Below, piece by piece: positions 25,071 through 32,707 of a DNA stretch of 37,519 nucleotides (position 1 is the stretch's first letter; each line of letters starts with the position of its first letter). The DNA is taken from assembly GCF_900155965.1 (NCBI RefSeq), contig NZ_FTMG01000029.1, forward strand, positions 1 through 37,519, in the 5' to 3' direction. The notes beneath the pieces were generated by a model. It did not search any database. It was not told the DNA's origin and was given only the letters and a program-made list of their open reading frames with translations. The translations under genes were made by a program, and so were the position numbers. Origin of the DNA: Mucilaginibacter lappiensis. Its GTDB lineage: Bacteria > Bacteroidota > Bacteroidia > Sphingobacteriales > Sphingobacteriaceae.

Positions 25071-25161
25071 TCAAGTAGCTAGTATCAAGTATCAAGATTT
25101 TTAATAACAGAACCTGAAACTACCATGCAAATTGCCTTGATACTTGATACTAGCTACTTGA
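25071..25161. repeat. perfect 26-bp inverted repeat (CTAGTATCAAGTATC family), copy 1
   Basis: Arms at 25071-25096 and 25136-25161 are exact complements over 26 nt. They read TCAAGTAGCTAGTATCAAGT then ATCAAG, with a 39-nt loop. The element lies between the divergent dcd and phosphopantetheinyl transferase genes. A related copy is at 35609-35690. Confidence 0.9.
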
Positions 25162-25230
25162 TACCAAAACAATTATTTAATTAAAATTATTTGACATAAG
25201 TTTGCTTCCTATTTTGCAATTTTACTTATT

Positions 25231-25875
25231 ATGGCTATAGCATACAGGCAGCATATCGACGATGATACCGAATTTGCGCTCTGGAGAATTGAAGAAGAGG
25301 CTGACGACCTGTATAAACAACTGCAACTTGACGACGAAGAAAAAGCCTATGTCGAAAAATTAAGCAACGGCAAGCGCCACCTGCACTGGCTGGGCACCCG
25401 TGTACTGCTCCGCAAAATGCTGCATACCGACGAATACATTGACTGCAAGGTTGATGCTCATGGTAAACCTTATCTGGTAAACCTGCCCTATCATATATCA
25501 TTCAGTCACTCTTTTGATTATGCTGCCGTGATGATCAGCAAAACGCATAAAGTAGGAATAGATATTGAACAGATAAAACAAAAGGTAGAGCGTATTGCCG
25601 GTAAATTCTTACGGCCCGACGAAATGGCTTTTATTGACGATGCACATAAAATAGAACAGCTTTACGTTTGCTGGTGCGCCAAAGAAGCCATATATAAGTG
25701 TAACGGTGAAAAAGAAGTATCATTTGCCGACAATATTTTCCTGGATCCTTTTAGTTTTAATACCCGGGGCGAGCTAAGCGCGCGTCTGCATAAAAATAAT
25801 ATCAACCTGGATTATGTGGTGAGCTATATGCAGTATGAAGATTACATGATAGGCTACGTGAAGGGACAAATGTAA
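25231..25875 (+). CDS. 4'-phosphopantetheinyl transferase superfamily protein
   Basis: A 214-residue Sfp-type transferase that moves phosphopantetheine from CoA to a Ser of acyl or peptidyl carrier proteins. The pseudodimer motifs are in order: GKPYL (78-82), ISFSHS (89-94), VGIDIEQI with the Mg-binding Asp (108-115) and WCAKEAIYK (148-156). The length fits the group typical of Bacteroidota. A TAAGTTTG element lies at 25197-25204. Its stop shares one A with the lipB ATG, so translation is coupled. CoaBC is encoded in the same window, and lipB downstream uses octanoyl-ACP, so the primary target may be the fatty-acid ACP. Confidence 0.88.
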   Translation: MAIAYRQHIDDDTEFALWRIEEEADDLYKQLQLDDEEKAYVEKLSNGKRHLHWLGTRVLLRKMLHTDEYIDCKVDAHGKPYLVNLPYHISFSHSFDYAAVMISKTHKVGIDIEQIKQKVERIAGKFLRPDEMAFIDDAHKIEQLYVCWCAKEAIYKCNGEKEVSFADNIFLDPFSFNTRGELSARLHKNNINLDYVVSYMQYEDYMIGYVKGQM

Positions 25876-26630
25876 TGAAGAACAAAAAAGTATTTTTTCA
25901 GGATTGGGGTTTGATTGATTATCAGCAGGCCTGGGATAAACAGGAAGAGCTGTTCGCTGCTTCGGTAAAAACCAAGCTCAATAATCGCAATAGCGAACTG
26001 GCTTATGAAGCTGCGGCTAAAACGCCTGTTGCAGCCGGCAGCTTTGAGCCCTTTGAACCCAGCGAGACTTTTAACTACCTGGTATTTTGCGAGCACCCCC
26101 ATGTATATACCCTGGGCAAAAGCGGCAAGCCTGAGCATTTGTTGCTCGACGAAAATGGCCTGAAAGAAAAGCAGGCGGTATACTATAGCATTAACCGCGG
26201 CGGCGATATTACCTATCATGGTCCAGGCCAGATTGTGTCGTACCCGATATTGGACCTTGACAATTTTTTCACCGACATACACTTGTACCTCCGTACGTTG
26301 GAAGAGGCCGTTATATTAACCCTGGCTGATTATGGTTTAAAAGCTGGCCGCTATCCGGGTTATACCGGTGTTTGGTTTGATGCCGATAATGAAAATGCCC
26401 GCAAGATATGCGCCATGGGTGTACGTTGCAGCCGTTGGGTAACCATGCACGGACTGGCTTTTAACGTCAATACAGATCTGGATTATTTTAATAATATTGT
26501 GCCCTGCGGTATTGACGATAAAGCCGTAACCTCAATGCAAAAAGAATTGGGTCGCGAAGTTGATATAAATGAAGTAAAAAAAATCCTTAAACATCATATT
26601 TCCGTATTGTTTGATATGGAGATATTATGA
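25875..26630 (+). CDS. lipB: lipoyl(octanoyl) transferase LipB
   Basis: A 251-residue enzyme that transfers octanoate from octanoyl-ACP to lipoyl domains, the first step of lipoate synthesis. The cofactor-transferase core shows EHPHVYTLGKSG, RGGDITYHGPGQ (108-119), KICAMGVR with catalytic K177, MHGLAFNV and PCGI with catalytic C211. Residues about 34-64 look like an insertion before the core. The start shares a base with the upstream stop, and the downstream gene's ATG overlaps the stop (ATGA). This supports one operon with the phosphopantetheinyl transferase. Confidence 0.93.
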   Translation: MKNKKVFFQDWGLIDYQQAWDKQEELFAASVKTKLNNRNSELAYEAAAKTPVAAGSFEPFEPSETFNYLVFCEHPHVYTLGKSGKPEHLLLDENGLKEKQAVYYSINRGGDITYHGPGQIVSYPILDLDNFFTDIHLYLRTLEEAVILTLADYGLKAGRYPGYTGVWFDADNENARKICAMGVRCSRWVTMHGLAFNVNTDLDYFNNIVPCGIDDKAVTSMQKELGREVDINEVKKILKHHISVLFDMEIL

Positions 26631-27343
26631 TGAAAGCATTATTTTTAATTTTATTTTCGATAGGCACATTATCGGCCTGCACAAAAACAACATCAATGAC
26701 ACATATATCACCCATTACAGTGTCGCCCGTTCCTGTAATTGATACGCTAAGTTACCTGGCCCTGGGCGATTCATATACTATTGGTCAGTCGGTGGATGAG
26801 CATGATGCCTTCCCTTACCAACTTGCAGGGCAATTGCCAGGACATAAAATAACCGGACCAACCATTATAGCCCGTACCGGATGGACAACCCAGCAGCTGA
26901 TATCGGCCATTGACGGTAGCGACTCCAAAGACAAAACCTACGACATAGTAACTTTACTTATTGGCGTGAACGACCAGTACGGCGGCGGCAGTCAGGCCGA
27001 CTACCGTGTTAAATTTGTACAGGTTCTAAATACGGCCATCAAATTGGCCAAAGGCAATACCAATCATGTTTTTGTACTATCCATACCCGATTATGGGGTA
27101 ACACCCTTCGCTCATGGCGACGATGCACGCATTGGTAAAGAGATTGACCAATTCAATGATATTAACCGGCAGGAAAGCGCCAACGCCAGTGTTAACTATA
27201 TCGACATTACCCCCATATCCAAACTGGCAGCCAATAATTCATCACTTATTGCCAATGATGGCTTACATCCATCTGCCACAATGTACCAGATGTGGGTAGA
27301 AAAACTTAAACCGGTTGTTTTAAGTGCCCTGGAAAAGAAATAA
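26627..27343 (+). CDS. SGNH/GDSL hydrolase family lipoprotein
   Basis: A 238-residue serine esterase. The signal peptide carries the lipobox LSAC (Cys18, followed by TKTT), so it is probably membrane-anchored and extracytoplasmic. A Thr/Ser/Pro-rich linker precedes block I ALGDSYTIG (Ser49). Block II is RTGWTT, block III is GVNDQYG, and block V is DGLHPS with Asp and His. The fold suggests acetyl-esterase or lysophospholipase-type activity; the substrate is unknown. The first ATG overlaps the lipB stop by 4 nt, and a second ATG follows immediately at 26630. Its coupling to lipB is notable because the product is exported. Confidence 0.86.
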   Translation: MMKALFLILFSIGTLSACTKTTSMTHISPITVSPVPVIDTLSYLALGDSYTIGQSVDEHDAFPYQLAGQLPGHKITGPTIIARTGWTTQQLISAIDGSDSKDKTYDIVTLLIGVNDQYGGGSQADYRVKFVQVLNTAIKLAKGNTNHVFVLSIPDYGVTPFAHGDDARIGKEIDQFNDINRQESANASVNYIDITPISKLAANNSSLIANDGLHPSATMYQMWVEKLKPVVLSALEKK

Positions 27344-27368
27344 ACAGAAAACAACTCCCCATTTCCAT

Positions 27369-27541
27369 TTGTCATCCTGAGTTTTAAAATCCGAGGCCTC
27401 TAAGGGTGAAATGACGTGTTACTAAATTGCGTTTATAATCAACCACATAGCAAACACGTCATGGGTAGCGAAAGCGAAGGATCTATTTTACTGCATGCAT
27501 AGTTCTATAACAGATACTTCGCTACGTTCAGCATGACAAGT
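27369..27541. repeat. REP-like palindromes, copies 4 and 5 in tandem
   Basis: A degenerate copy (27369-27416: TTGTCATCCTGAG...TGAAATGACG) is followed by a fuller one (27453-27541: CACGTCATGGGTAGCGAAAG...TTCAGCATGACAAG). An exact inverted pair ATGACGTGTT (27411-27420) / AACACGTCAT (27453-27462) links them. The region separates the convergent SGNH hydrolase and sdaA genes. I see no gene in 27344-27565. Confidence 0.72.
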
Positions 27542-27565
27542 TTTTTAATCAATCAATAAGAAGGC

Positions 27566-28993
27566 TTAGCACTCCGGCAAACTAATTGGAATATTAATAG
27601 CCAACCCTCCATCAGATGTCTCTTTATATTTAGAATTCATGTCAAGCGCGGTTTGCCACATGGTTTTTACTACTGCATCTAAACTTACCTTTGCCTTTTC
27701 GGGGTTGCTCTGTAAAGCCAATTGTGAGGCCGTTATAGCTTTGATAGCTCCCATGGTATTACGTTCGATACATGGTATTTGCACCAGGCCACCTATCGGG
27801 TCGCAGGTTAGGCCCAGGTGGTGCTCCATGGCTATTTCGGCAGCCATGAGTACCTGTCTTTGCGTACCGCCCATACATTCGGTAAGCGCGGCAGCAGCCA
27901 TAGCTGAGGATACACCAATTTCTGCCTGACAGCCACCCATAGCCGCTGATATGGTAGCACCTTTTTTAAAGATGCTGCCAATTTCTGAAGCGGTGAGTAA
28001 AAACTGCATGATACGCTGCTCGGTATTACCTTCGCAAAAAACAATATAATATTGTAGTACAGCCGGTATAACACCAGCCGCGCCATTGGTAGGTGCGGTA
28101 ACCACCCTGCCGAACGAAGCATTCTCCTCATTTACAGCCAGGGCAAAACAGCTTACCCAATCCAATATATTTTTAAAACTATCGCCGGTTTTACGGATGG
28201 CTATAACCCACTCGTCGTAATTGGTGTAAGTATTATTGCCTATTAACTTACTGTTGAGCTTAAAAGCACGCCGGGCTACATTTAAACCGCCAGGTAATTG
28301 ACCGGTGGTATGGCAGCCTCGGTAAATACATTCCTTTAATGCCTTAAAAATATTGAACACCCCGTTTCGGGTCTCCAGTTCGCTGCGCCAGGCCAGCTCA
28401 TTCTCCATCACCACTTCGGATATTTTCAGACCGGTTTTGATACACCAGTGCAGCAGATCGGCAGCAGTATCTATAGGAAAAGGCAAGTCAACCTCCTGTT
28501 TAGCCTGGTTCGAGAGCCCCTCTTTGACCACAAAACCACCGCCTATGGAATAATAGGTTTCTGAAACAGCCTTACCATTACTCAAAAACGCCTGGAAAGT
28601 TACCGCATTGGGATGGAAAGGCAGGCTCTCGTTAAACAGGAAAAGCAAGTCATCAACTACCGAAAAGGTAATAGTTTGAACGCCCCCAAGCTGTAATTTG
28701 TGGGTTGCCGTGATGTCTCCAATTTTAGGCGTTATCTGGTCAACCTCAAACGTTACAGGATCGTCGCCACTTAAGCCCAATAGTATGGCAATATCAGTAC
28801 CATGCCCCCGGCCGGTTTTGGCCAGTGAACCGTACAGCAATATTTTCACTTGCTCAACCAACGGTAAAACACCTTGCTGTTCAAGTGCCTGCACAAATTG
28901 CTGTGCCGCCCGCCAGGGACCCAATGTATGCGAACTGGAGGGCCCTATACCTATCTTGAACATATCAAAAACCGAAATTTGTTCTCTCTGCAT
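27566..28993 (-). CDS. sdaA: L-serine ammonia-lyase (iron-sulfur dependent)
   Basis: A 475-residue single-chain enzyme that deaminates L-serine to pyruvate and ammonia using an oxygen-sensitive 4Fe-4S cluster. The N-terminal beta domain (FDMFKIGIGPSSSHTLGPWR) and the C-terminal alpha domain are fused, as in the E. coli-type enzyme. Cluster-ligand candidates are C in GGCQAEIGVSSAMAAAALTE, CDPIGGLVQIPCIERNTMG and a further upstream CFALAVNEEN. The length is near the usual 455-475. A TAATTTTG element on the minus strand (28999-29006) lies just before the ATG. Confidence 0.94.
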   Translation of the reverse strand: MQREQISVFDMFKIGIGPSSSHTLGPWRAAQQFVQALEQQGVLPLVEQVKILLYGSLAKTGRGHGTDIAILLGLSGDDPVTFEVDQITPKIGDITATHKLQLGGVQTITFSVVDDLLFLFNESLPFHPNAVTFQAFLSNGKAVSETYYSIGGGFVVKEGLSNQAKQEVDLPFPIDTAADLLHWCIKTGLKISEVVMENELAWRSELETRNGVFNIFKALKECIYRGCHTTGQLPGGLNVARRAFKLNSKLIGNNTYTNYDEWVIAIRKTGDSFKNILDWVSCFALAVNEENASFGRVVTAPTNGAAGVIPAVLQYYIVFCEGNTEQRIMQFLLTASEIGSIFKKGATISAAMGGCQAEIGVSSAMAAAALTECMGGTQRQVLMAAEIAMEHHLGLTCDPIGGLVQIPCIERNTMGAIKAITASQLALQSNPEKAKVSLDAVVKTMWQTALDMNSKYKETSDGGLAINIPISLPEC

Positions 28994-28998
28994 CAGGT

Positions 28999-29006
28999 CA
29001 AAATTA
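28999..29006 (-). promoter_or_regulatory. sdaA -7 promoter element
   Basis: TAATTTTG on the minus strand matches TAnnTTTG, and its last base is 6 nt from the sdaA ATG. The transcript would be leaderless or nearly so. No clear -33 TTG is present at the usual spacing. Confidence 0.5.
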
Positions 29007-29123
29007 TGAATAAAATGTCATTCCTGCTCTGTAATAAAAAAGCGATTATTTAATTTTTATTTAAATTTTTTATATTTTGCGGTAATAAACAAACATTAAA
29101 ACATTTACTTAAACCAAATCAAA

Positions 29124-29600
29124 ATGCAAGATTATGATCCTTCGTCAGCACCGTCAGCCGGTGCAATGGCAGCCTTATTTGGCGCTTTTTTAATTCCAGC
29201 TTTAATTATTTCGGTTATTCTGATTGTCAGCATGTGGAAAATATACACCAAGGCTGGTAAACCAGGTTGGGCTGCTATTATCCCTATTTATAACATTATA
29301 GTACTACTTGAAATTGTGGGTAAACCTACCTGGTGGGTCATTTTGTTCCTGGTTCCATGTGCTAACATTGTAGTAGCCGTATGGGTAACAAACCTGCTAA
29401 GCAAAAGCTTTGGTCAAAGCGAAGGCTTTACCATTGGTTTGCTGTTGTTATCATTTGTGTTTTACCCGATCCTGGGCTTCGGCAATTACCAATATTTAGG
29501 TCCTGCCGGTGCCGGTTTTATAGGTGGCGGTAAACCATTTGATCCATCAACCAATTATCAGGATCCATTCAACAATACTCCGCCTCCGCCGCAGGTGTAA
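29124..29600 (+). CDS. DUF5684 family membrane protein
   Basis: A 158-residue protein with about four hydrophobic segments (residues 17-36, 44-62, 68-90 and 105-122). The motif KAGKPGWAAIIPIYNIIVLLEIVGKPTWW is the DUF5684 signature found in many Bacteroidota inner-membrane proteins, sometimes fused to signal peptidase. The C-terminus is Pro/Asn-rich (NTPPPPQV). The function is not known. Its stop shares one base with the ATG of the DUF2752 gene, indicating translational coupling. Confidence 0.78.
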   Translation: MQDYDPSSAPSAGAMAALFGAFLIPALIISVILIVSMWKIYTKAGKPGWAAIIPIYNIIVLLEIVGKPTWWVILFLVPCANIVVAVWVTNLLSKSFGQSEGFTIGLLLLSFVFYPILGFGNYQYLGPAGAGFIGGGKPFDPSTNYQDPFNNTPPPPQV

Positions 29601-30067
29601 TGTTGTTTAGTAATTTCTATTTACAAATATTTTGCAGTCAGGCGGGGTTTATCCACTGGCTGCAAAATCATTTGCTCCCTTGCCCTTTCAAATACCTTAC
29701 CGGGATCGACTGCCCTGGCTGCGGTTTTCAACGTGCTGTAGTAGCCCTTTTTCAATGCGATCTTCAAAAAAGCTTTGCACTGTACCCGCCTGCTATTCCA
29801 CTCCTGTTCTTCTTCGCATACGGCATTGCCGACGGCTACTTTAAACTCGACACACCCAAATCAACCATCAAGAAAACGTTATTTATGATCATAGGCAGCA
29901 TTGTGCTGATTAGCTATGGCATTAAGATGTGGAAGCCCCACCCAACCCTCCCCGGAAGGGAGGGCTCTAAAATATTTTCCCAAAGTCTCCCCTTCCGGGG
30001 GAGATTAAAGGGGGCTCACATCGGCCTGGGCTATAATGTGGCTGTAATCTTTAATAATAGTTTGTAA
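29600..30067 (+). CDS. DUF2752 family membrane protein with repeat-derived C-terminus
   Basis: A 155-residue protein. CPFKYLTGIDCPGCGFQRA is the conserved DUF2752 motif with paired cysteines. Two hydrophobic segments follow (about 58-82 and 90-110). The native domain seems to end at about residue 112 (YGIKMW). The last about 40 residues are encoded by a G/C-rich palindromic repeat at 29934-30016 and then by antisense of the RDD gene, so they are probably not conserved. The family has been linked loosely to membrane and cofactor functions but is uncharacterised. It starts on the stop codon of the DUF5684 gene. Confidence 0.8.
   Translation: MLFSNFYLQIFCSQAGFIHWLQNHLLPCPFKYLTGIDCPGCGFQRAVVALFQCDLQKSFALYPPAIPLLFFFAYGIADGYFKLDTPKSTIKKTLFMIIGSIVLISYGIKMWKPHPTLPGREGSKIFSQSLPFRGRLKGAHIGLGYNVAVIFNNSL
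29934..30016. repeat. palindromic G/C-rich repeat spanning two gene ends
   Basis: An outer pair AGCCCC (29934-29939) / GGGGGCT (30010-30016) encloses two hairpins, CCCTCCCCGGAAGGGAGGG and TCTCCCCTTCCGGGGGAGA. Convergent genes end inside it. The CCCC/GGGG-run character resembles the repeat inside recN. Confidence 0.75.
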
Positions 30068-30760
30068 AAACAGCATATTATTCATTTCGACGGGTGGCGT
30101 TACATTCAGCAGATCTTTGATGCGTTGTGCCATATTATACACCAGCATACTGTTACCGCTTTTAATGTAATTGTTAATCACCTCGTTTATCAGTTCAATA
30201 TCCTGCTCGCTTAACCGGGCTGCCTCCGGAAAAACAGGTTGGTAATTATCTGCCTCGGGTTTAAAAGCTATGTTTTGCATTTTGGTACGTGGAACAGTCC
30301 TGATCAATGTGGTACCGGCCACCATGTCACCAACACGCTGCGATTTGTCCGACACGGCTATACAGATCAACGCACACAGGTTACTGGTTAAGGTAAAGTC
30401 AACTATCCGGAATAGCCAGCGCAACAGGTATTGCCCTAATCGTGGCCTGGCACCATCCAGACTTATTACCTTTATTTTCATGACCTTTTTACCCACACTT
30501 TGTCCGTTCATAGACAATTCACATATCAGATCGTAAAAAACAAATAATACGGCATAAATAATTAACATTACACCAAGTCCAAGCCCACCATTTCCTCCTC
30601 TTTCAAATCCGCCGGTGGTAGCAATAGCAATCAACGTTGCTATGATAATAACCGTAAACATGGCCATATCAATGATATAAGCTACAATGCGTTCACCCAA
30701 ACCAGCTACCTCGTAATCAATATCTATATTTTGTGTGGTGGTTATCCTTATCGTTTGCAT
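30005..30760 (-). CDS. RDD family membrane protein
   Basis: A 251-residue protein. MQTIRITTTQNIDIDYEVAG leads into an RDD domain with AGLGERIVAYIIDMAMF and later QSVGKKVMKIKVISLDG and GQYLLRWLFRIVDF, the motifs that define the family. Membrane segments lie at about 30-50, 65-90 and 115-135. The C-terminal third is soluble (KPEADNYQPVFPEAARLSEQ). The ATG at 30760 is preferred over an upstream TTG because TATATTTG (30767-30774) would be the promoter. The last residues (VSPL) are encoded by the repeat at 29934-30016. It is divergent from the SpoIIM-MoxR operon and probably functions with it. Confidence 0.86.
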   Translation of the reverse strand: MQTIRITTTQNIDIDYEVAGLGERIVAYIIDMAMFTVIIIATLIAIATTGGFERGGNGGLGLGVMLIIYAVLFVFYDLICELSMNGQSVGKKVMKIKVISLDGARPRLGQYLLRWLFRIVDFTLTSNLCALICIAVSDKSQRVGDMVAGTTLIRTVPRTKMQNIAFKPEADNYQPVFPEAARLSEQDIELINEVINNYIKSGNSMLVYNMAQRIKDLLNVTPPVEMNNMLFLQTIIKDYSHIIAQADVSPL

Positions 30761-30766
30761 ATGATT

Positions 30767-30774
30767 CAAATATA
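30767..30774 (-). promoter_or_regulatory. RDD gene -7 promoter element
   Basis: TATATTTG on the minus strand matches TAnnTTTG and ends 7 nt from the ATG at 30760. This supports that start codon and suggests a leaderless transcript. Confidence 0.5.
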
Positions 30775-30853
30775 AAATGTAAATCTGTCTTTTTTCTTGT
30801 TATATAGCTCTTTTGTAATTATTTTAACCAAATAATTATTTATACGGCAATTC

Positions 30854-31819
30854 ATGCGGGAACCTCTTTTTGTAAAACAAAATGCTCAGAAATGGACCAG
30901 CTTTGAGCAGGAACCAACCAATGATCCTGACGAGCTTGCCGATAGGTTTATCCAAATAACGGACGATCTGGCTTATGCCAAAACATTTTATCCCAAATCA
31001 AAAACCACTGCTTACCTGAATGGCCTTGCCGCCGGATTGCATCAATCCATCTATAAAAACAAAAGCGAAAAAAGTAACCGCTTCCTCACTTTCTGGAAAT
31101 ATGAGCTGCCTCTGTTGTTCAAAACCTATCAAAAGCAGTTGCTTTATGCTTTCCTGTTCTTTATGGTCTTTTGCTTTATAGGTGCGCTATCGGCCAAATA
31201 CGATGAGAATTTTGTACGCCTGATCATGGGTGATCAGTATGTAGACATGACTAATGCCAACATCATGAAGGGCGATCCTTTTGGCGTGTACAAAAACGGC
31301 AGCGAAACTTTAATGTTTTTTGGGATAGCAGTAAATAACATCTATGTTTCGCTGATAACCTTCGTAAGTGGCATCATCTTTACCGTTGGCTCAGTTTATT
31401 ACCTTTTCCGTAACGGCATCATGCTGGGCTCATTTCAGTATTATTTTTTCAGCAAAGGCTTGGGTGCAAAATCCATCCTGGTGATCTGGATACACGGCAC
31501 GCTCGAAATTTCGGCCATCATTATAGCAGGCGCCGCAGGCATTATCCTGGGCAACAGTTTATTGTTTCCCAAAACCTATAAACGCATGGTATCTTTAAAA
31601 AGAGGGGCCAAAGATGGTATGAAAGTGGCCATTGGCATTATACCGATATTAATTGTAGCGGCGTTTTTTGAAGGCTTTGTAACCCGGCACACCGAAATGC
31701 CGATATGGCTTAGTATTACTATATTAGCATCATCATTATTGTTCATTATATGGTATGTGATCATATACCCAAACAAAATTTATAAAGCAACCCAAACCTA
31801 TCATGCAATCCAAAGTTGA
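30854..31819 (+). CDS. SpoIIM-like (DUF95) membrane protein
   Basis: A 321-residue protein. The cytosolic N-terminus (about 1-90, MREPLFVKQNAQKWTSFEQE) is followed by about six membrane segments. It matches the stage II sporulation protein M/DUF95 family, which is widespread in non-sporulating bacteria next to RDD and MoxR genes. IWIHGTLEISAIIIAGAAG carries the conserved H-G-x-x-E motif of the family. It is the first gene of a run whose members overlap one another. The next start lies 17 nt inside this gene. No sporulation role is implied. Confidence 0.85.
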   Translation: MREPLFVKQNAQKWTSFEQEPTNDPDELADRFIQITDDLAYAKTFYPKSKTTAYLNGLAAGLHQSIYKNKSEKSNRFLTFWKYELPLLFKTYQKQLLYAFLFFMVFCFIGALSAKYDENFVRLIMGDQYVDMTNANIMKGDPFGVYKNGSETLMFFGIAVNNIYVSLITFVSGIIFTVGSVYYLFRNGIMLGSFQYYFFSKGLGAKSILVIWIHGTLEISAIIIAGAAGIILGNSLLFPKTYKRMVSLKRGAKDGMKVAIGIIPILIVAAFFEGFVTRHTEMPIWLSITILASSLLFIIWYVIIYPNKIYKATQTYHAIQS

Positions 31820-32705
31820 GTTAGCCAAAGTCCGCGATTTTGGCGAAATTATAAGCGACACCTTTTTATTTGTACGGCAGAATATCAAACCGCTGCTAAA
31901 ATATTTTTTTACTTTTTGCGGCATCTTTGTAGCAGCTGGTATCATCAGCGCTTCGATGTTCCAGTTAAAATGGACCGGAACTATAAACGGTATCAAAAGT
32001 GGCGCCTTTAACACTAACGAGTACAAGCCATCGCCATTTAGCTTTTTTGGGCCGGAGTATTTTTTGTTGCTCTTTTTTGGGATGCTGAGTTTTATTGCCT
32101 TAATCGTTACCTTTTTAAGCTATATAGCGCTTTATAAAGAGAAAGACAAACAAGTACCCACAACCGAGGAGATGTGGGGTTATATCAAATATTACTTCCT
32201 GCGGGTATTTGGCAGCTCGATACTGCTTCACCTATTGCTTACTGTGGCTACGCTACTTTGCTTGGTACCAGGTATTTACCTTTCCCCAATTTTCGCACTG
32301 ATATTCCCGATTATGGTGTTGGAGAATGCCAGCTTTAGTTATGCATTTAATCGCAGTTTCTTCCTGATCAAGGATAACTGGTGGGTTACGTTTGGTTCGC
32401 TGGTGGTAATATGGATAATTTTTTATGTGGCCATCATGGTAGTTTCAATACCAACAAGTATCATTAACATGGTAAGCCTGATTGCTGTTCCGCAAAAGGG
32501 CGGTGGGGCATTTTCAATCCCCGCGGCTGTTATTGGCGCTGCGCTGCAACAACTTTGCCAGGTATTTGCTATTTTACCGATAACCGCATTAGCGCTTTGC
32601 TATTATAATTTAACCGAAAGCAAAGATGGCACCAGCTTAATGGAAAAAATAAACAAATTGGGTACCATCACACCCAATACCGATTTACCGGCCGAAGAAT
32701 ATTGA
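31803..32705 (+). CDS. multi-pass membrane protein of the MoxR cluster
   Basis: A 300-residue protein with about six hydrophobic segments and a cytosolic start (MQSKVELAKVRDFGEIISDTFLFVRQNIKPLLKYFF). It resembles the membrane proteins of unknown function that accompany SpoIIM and DUF4129 genes in Bacteroidota. The mid region LCLVPGIYLSPIFALIFPIMVLENASFSYAFNRSFFLI is like the glycerophosphodiesterase-type membrane domain (DUF4013-like). I do not recognise a catalytic motif. It overlaps the previous gene by 17 nt. The following gene begins at its stop. Confidence 0.75.
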   Translation: MQSKVELAKVRDFGEIISDTFLFVRQNIKPLLKYFFTFCGIFVAAGIISASMFQLKWTGTINGIKSGAFNTNEYKPSPFSFFGPEYFLLLFFGMLSFIALIVTFLSYIALYKEKDKQVPTTEEMWGYIKYYFLRVFGSSILLHLLLTVATLLCLVPGIYLSPIFALIFPIMVLENASFSYAFNRSFFLIKDNWWVTFGSLVVIWIIFYVAIMVVSIPTSIINMVSLIAVPQKGGGAFSIPAAVIGAALQQLCQVFAILPITALALCYYNLTESKDGTSLMEKINKLGTITPNTDLPAEEY

Positions 32706-32707
32706 TC

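Noticed and set aside
30854..31819. Evidence for sporulation from the SpoIIM-like gene
   Set aside because: The family is broad and common in non-sporulating bacteria; the context is a MoxR cluster.
32702..32707. TTG start for the DUF4129 protein
   Set aside because: ATG at 32708 gives a clean signal peptide and needs no rare start.
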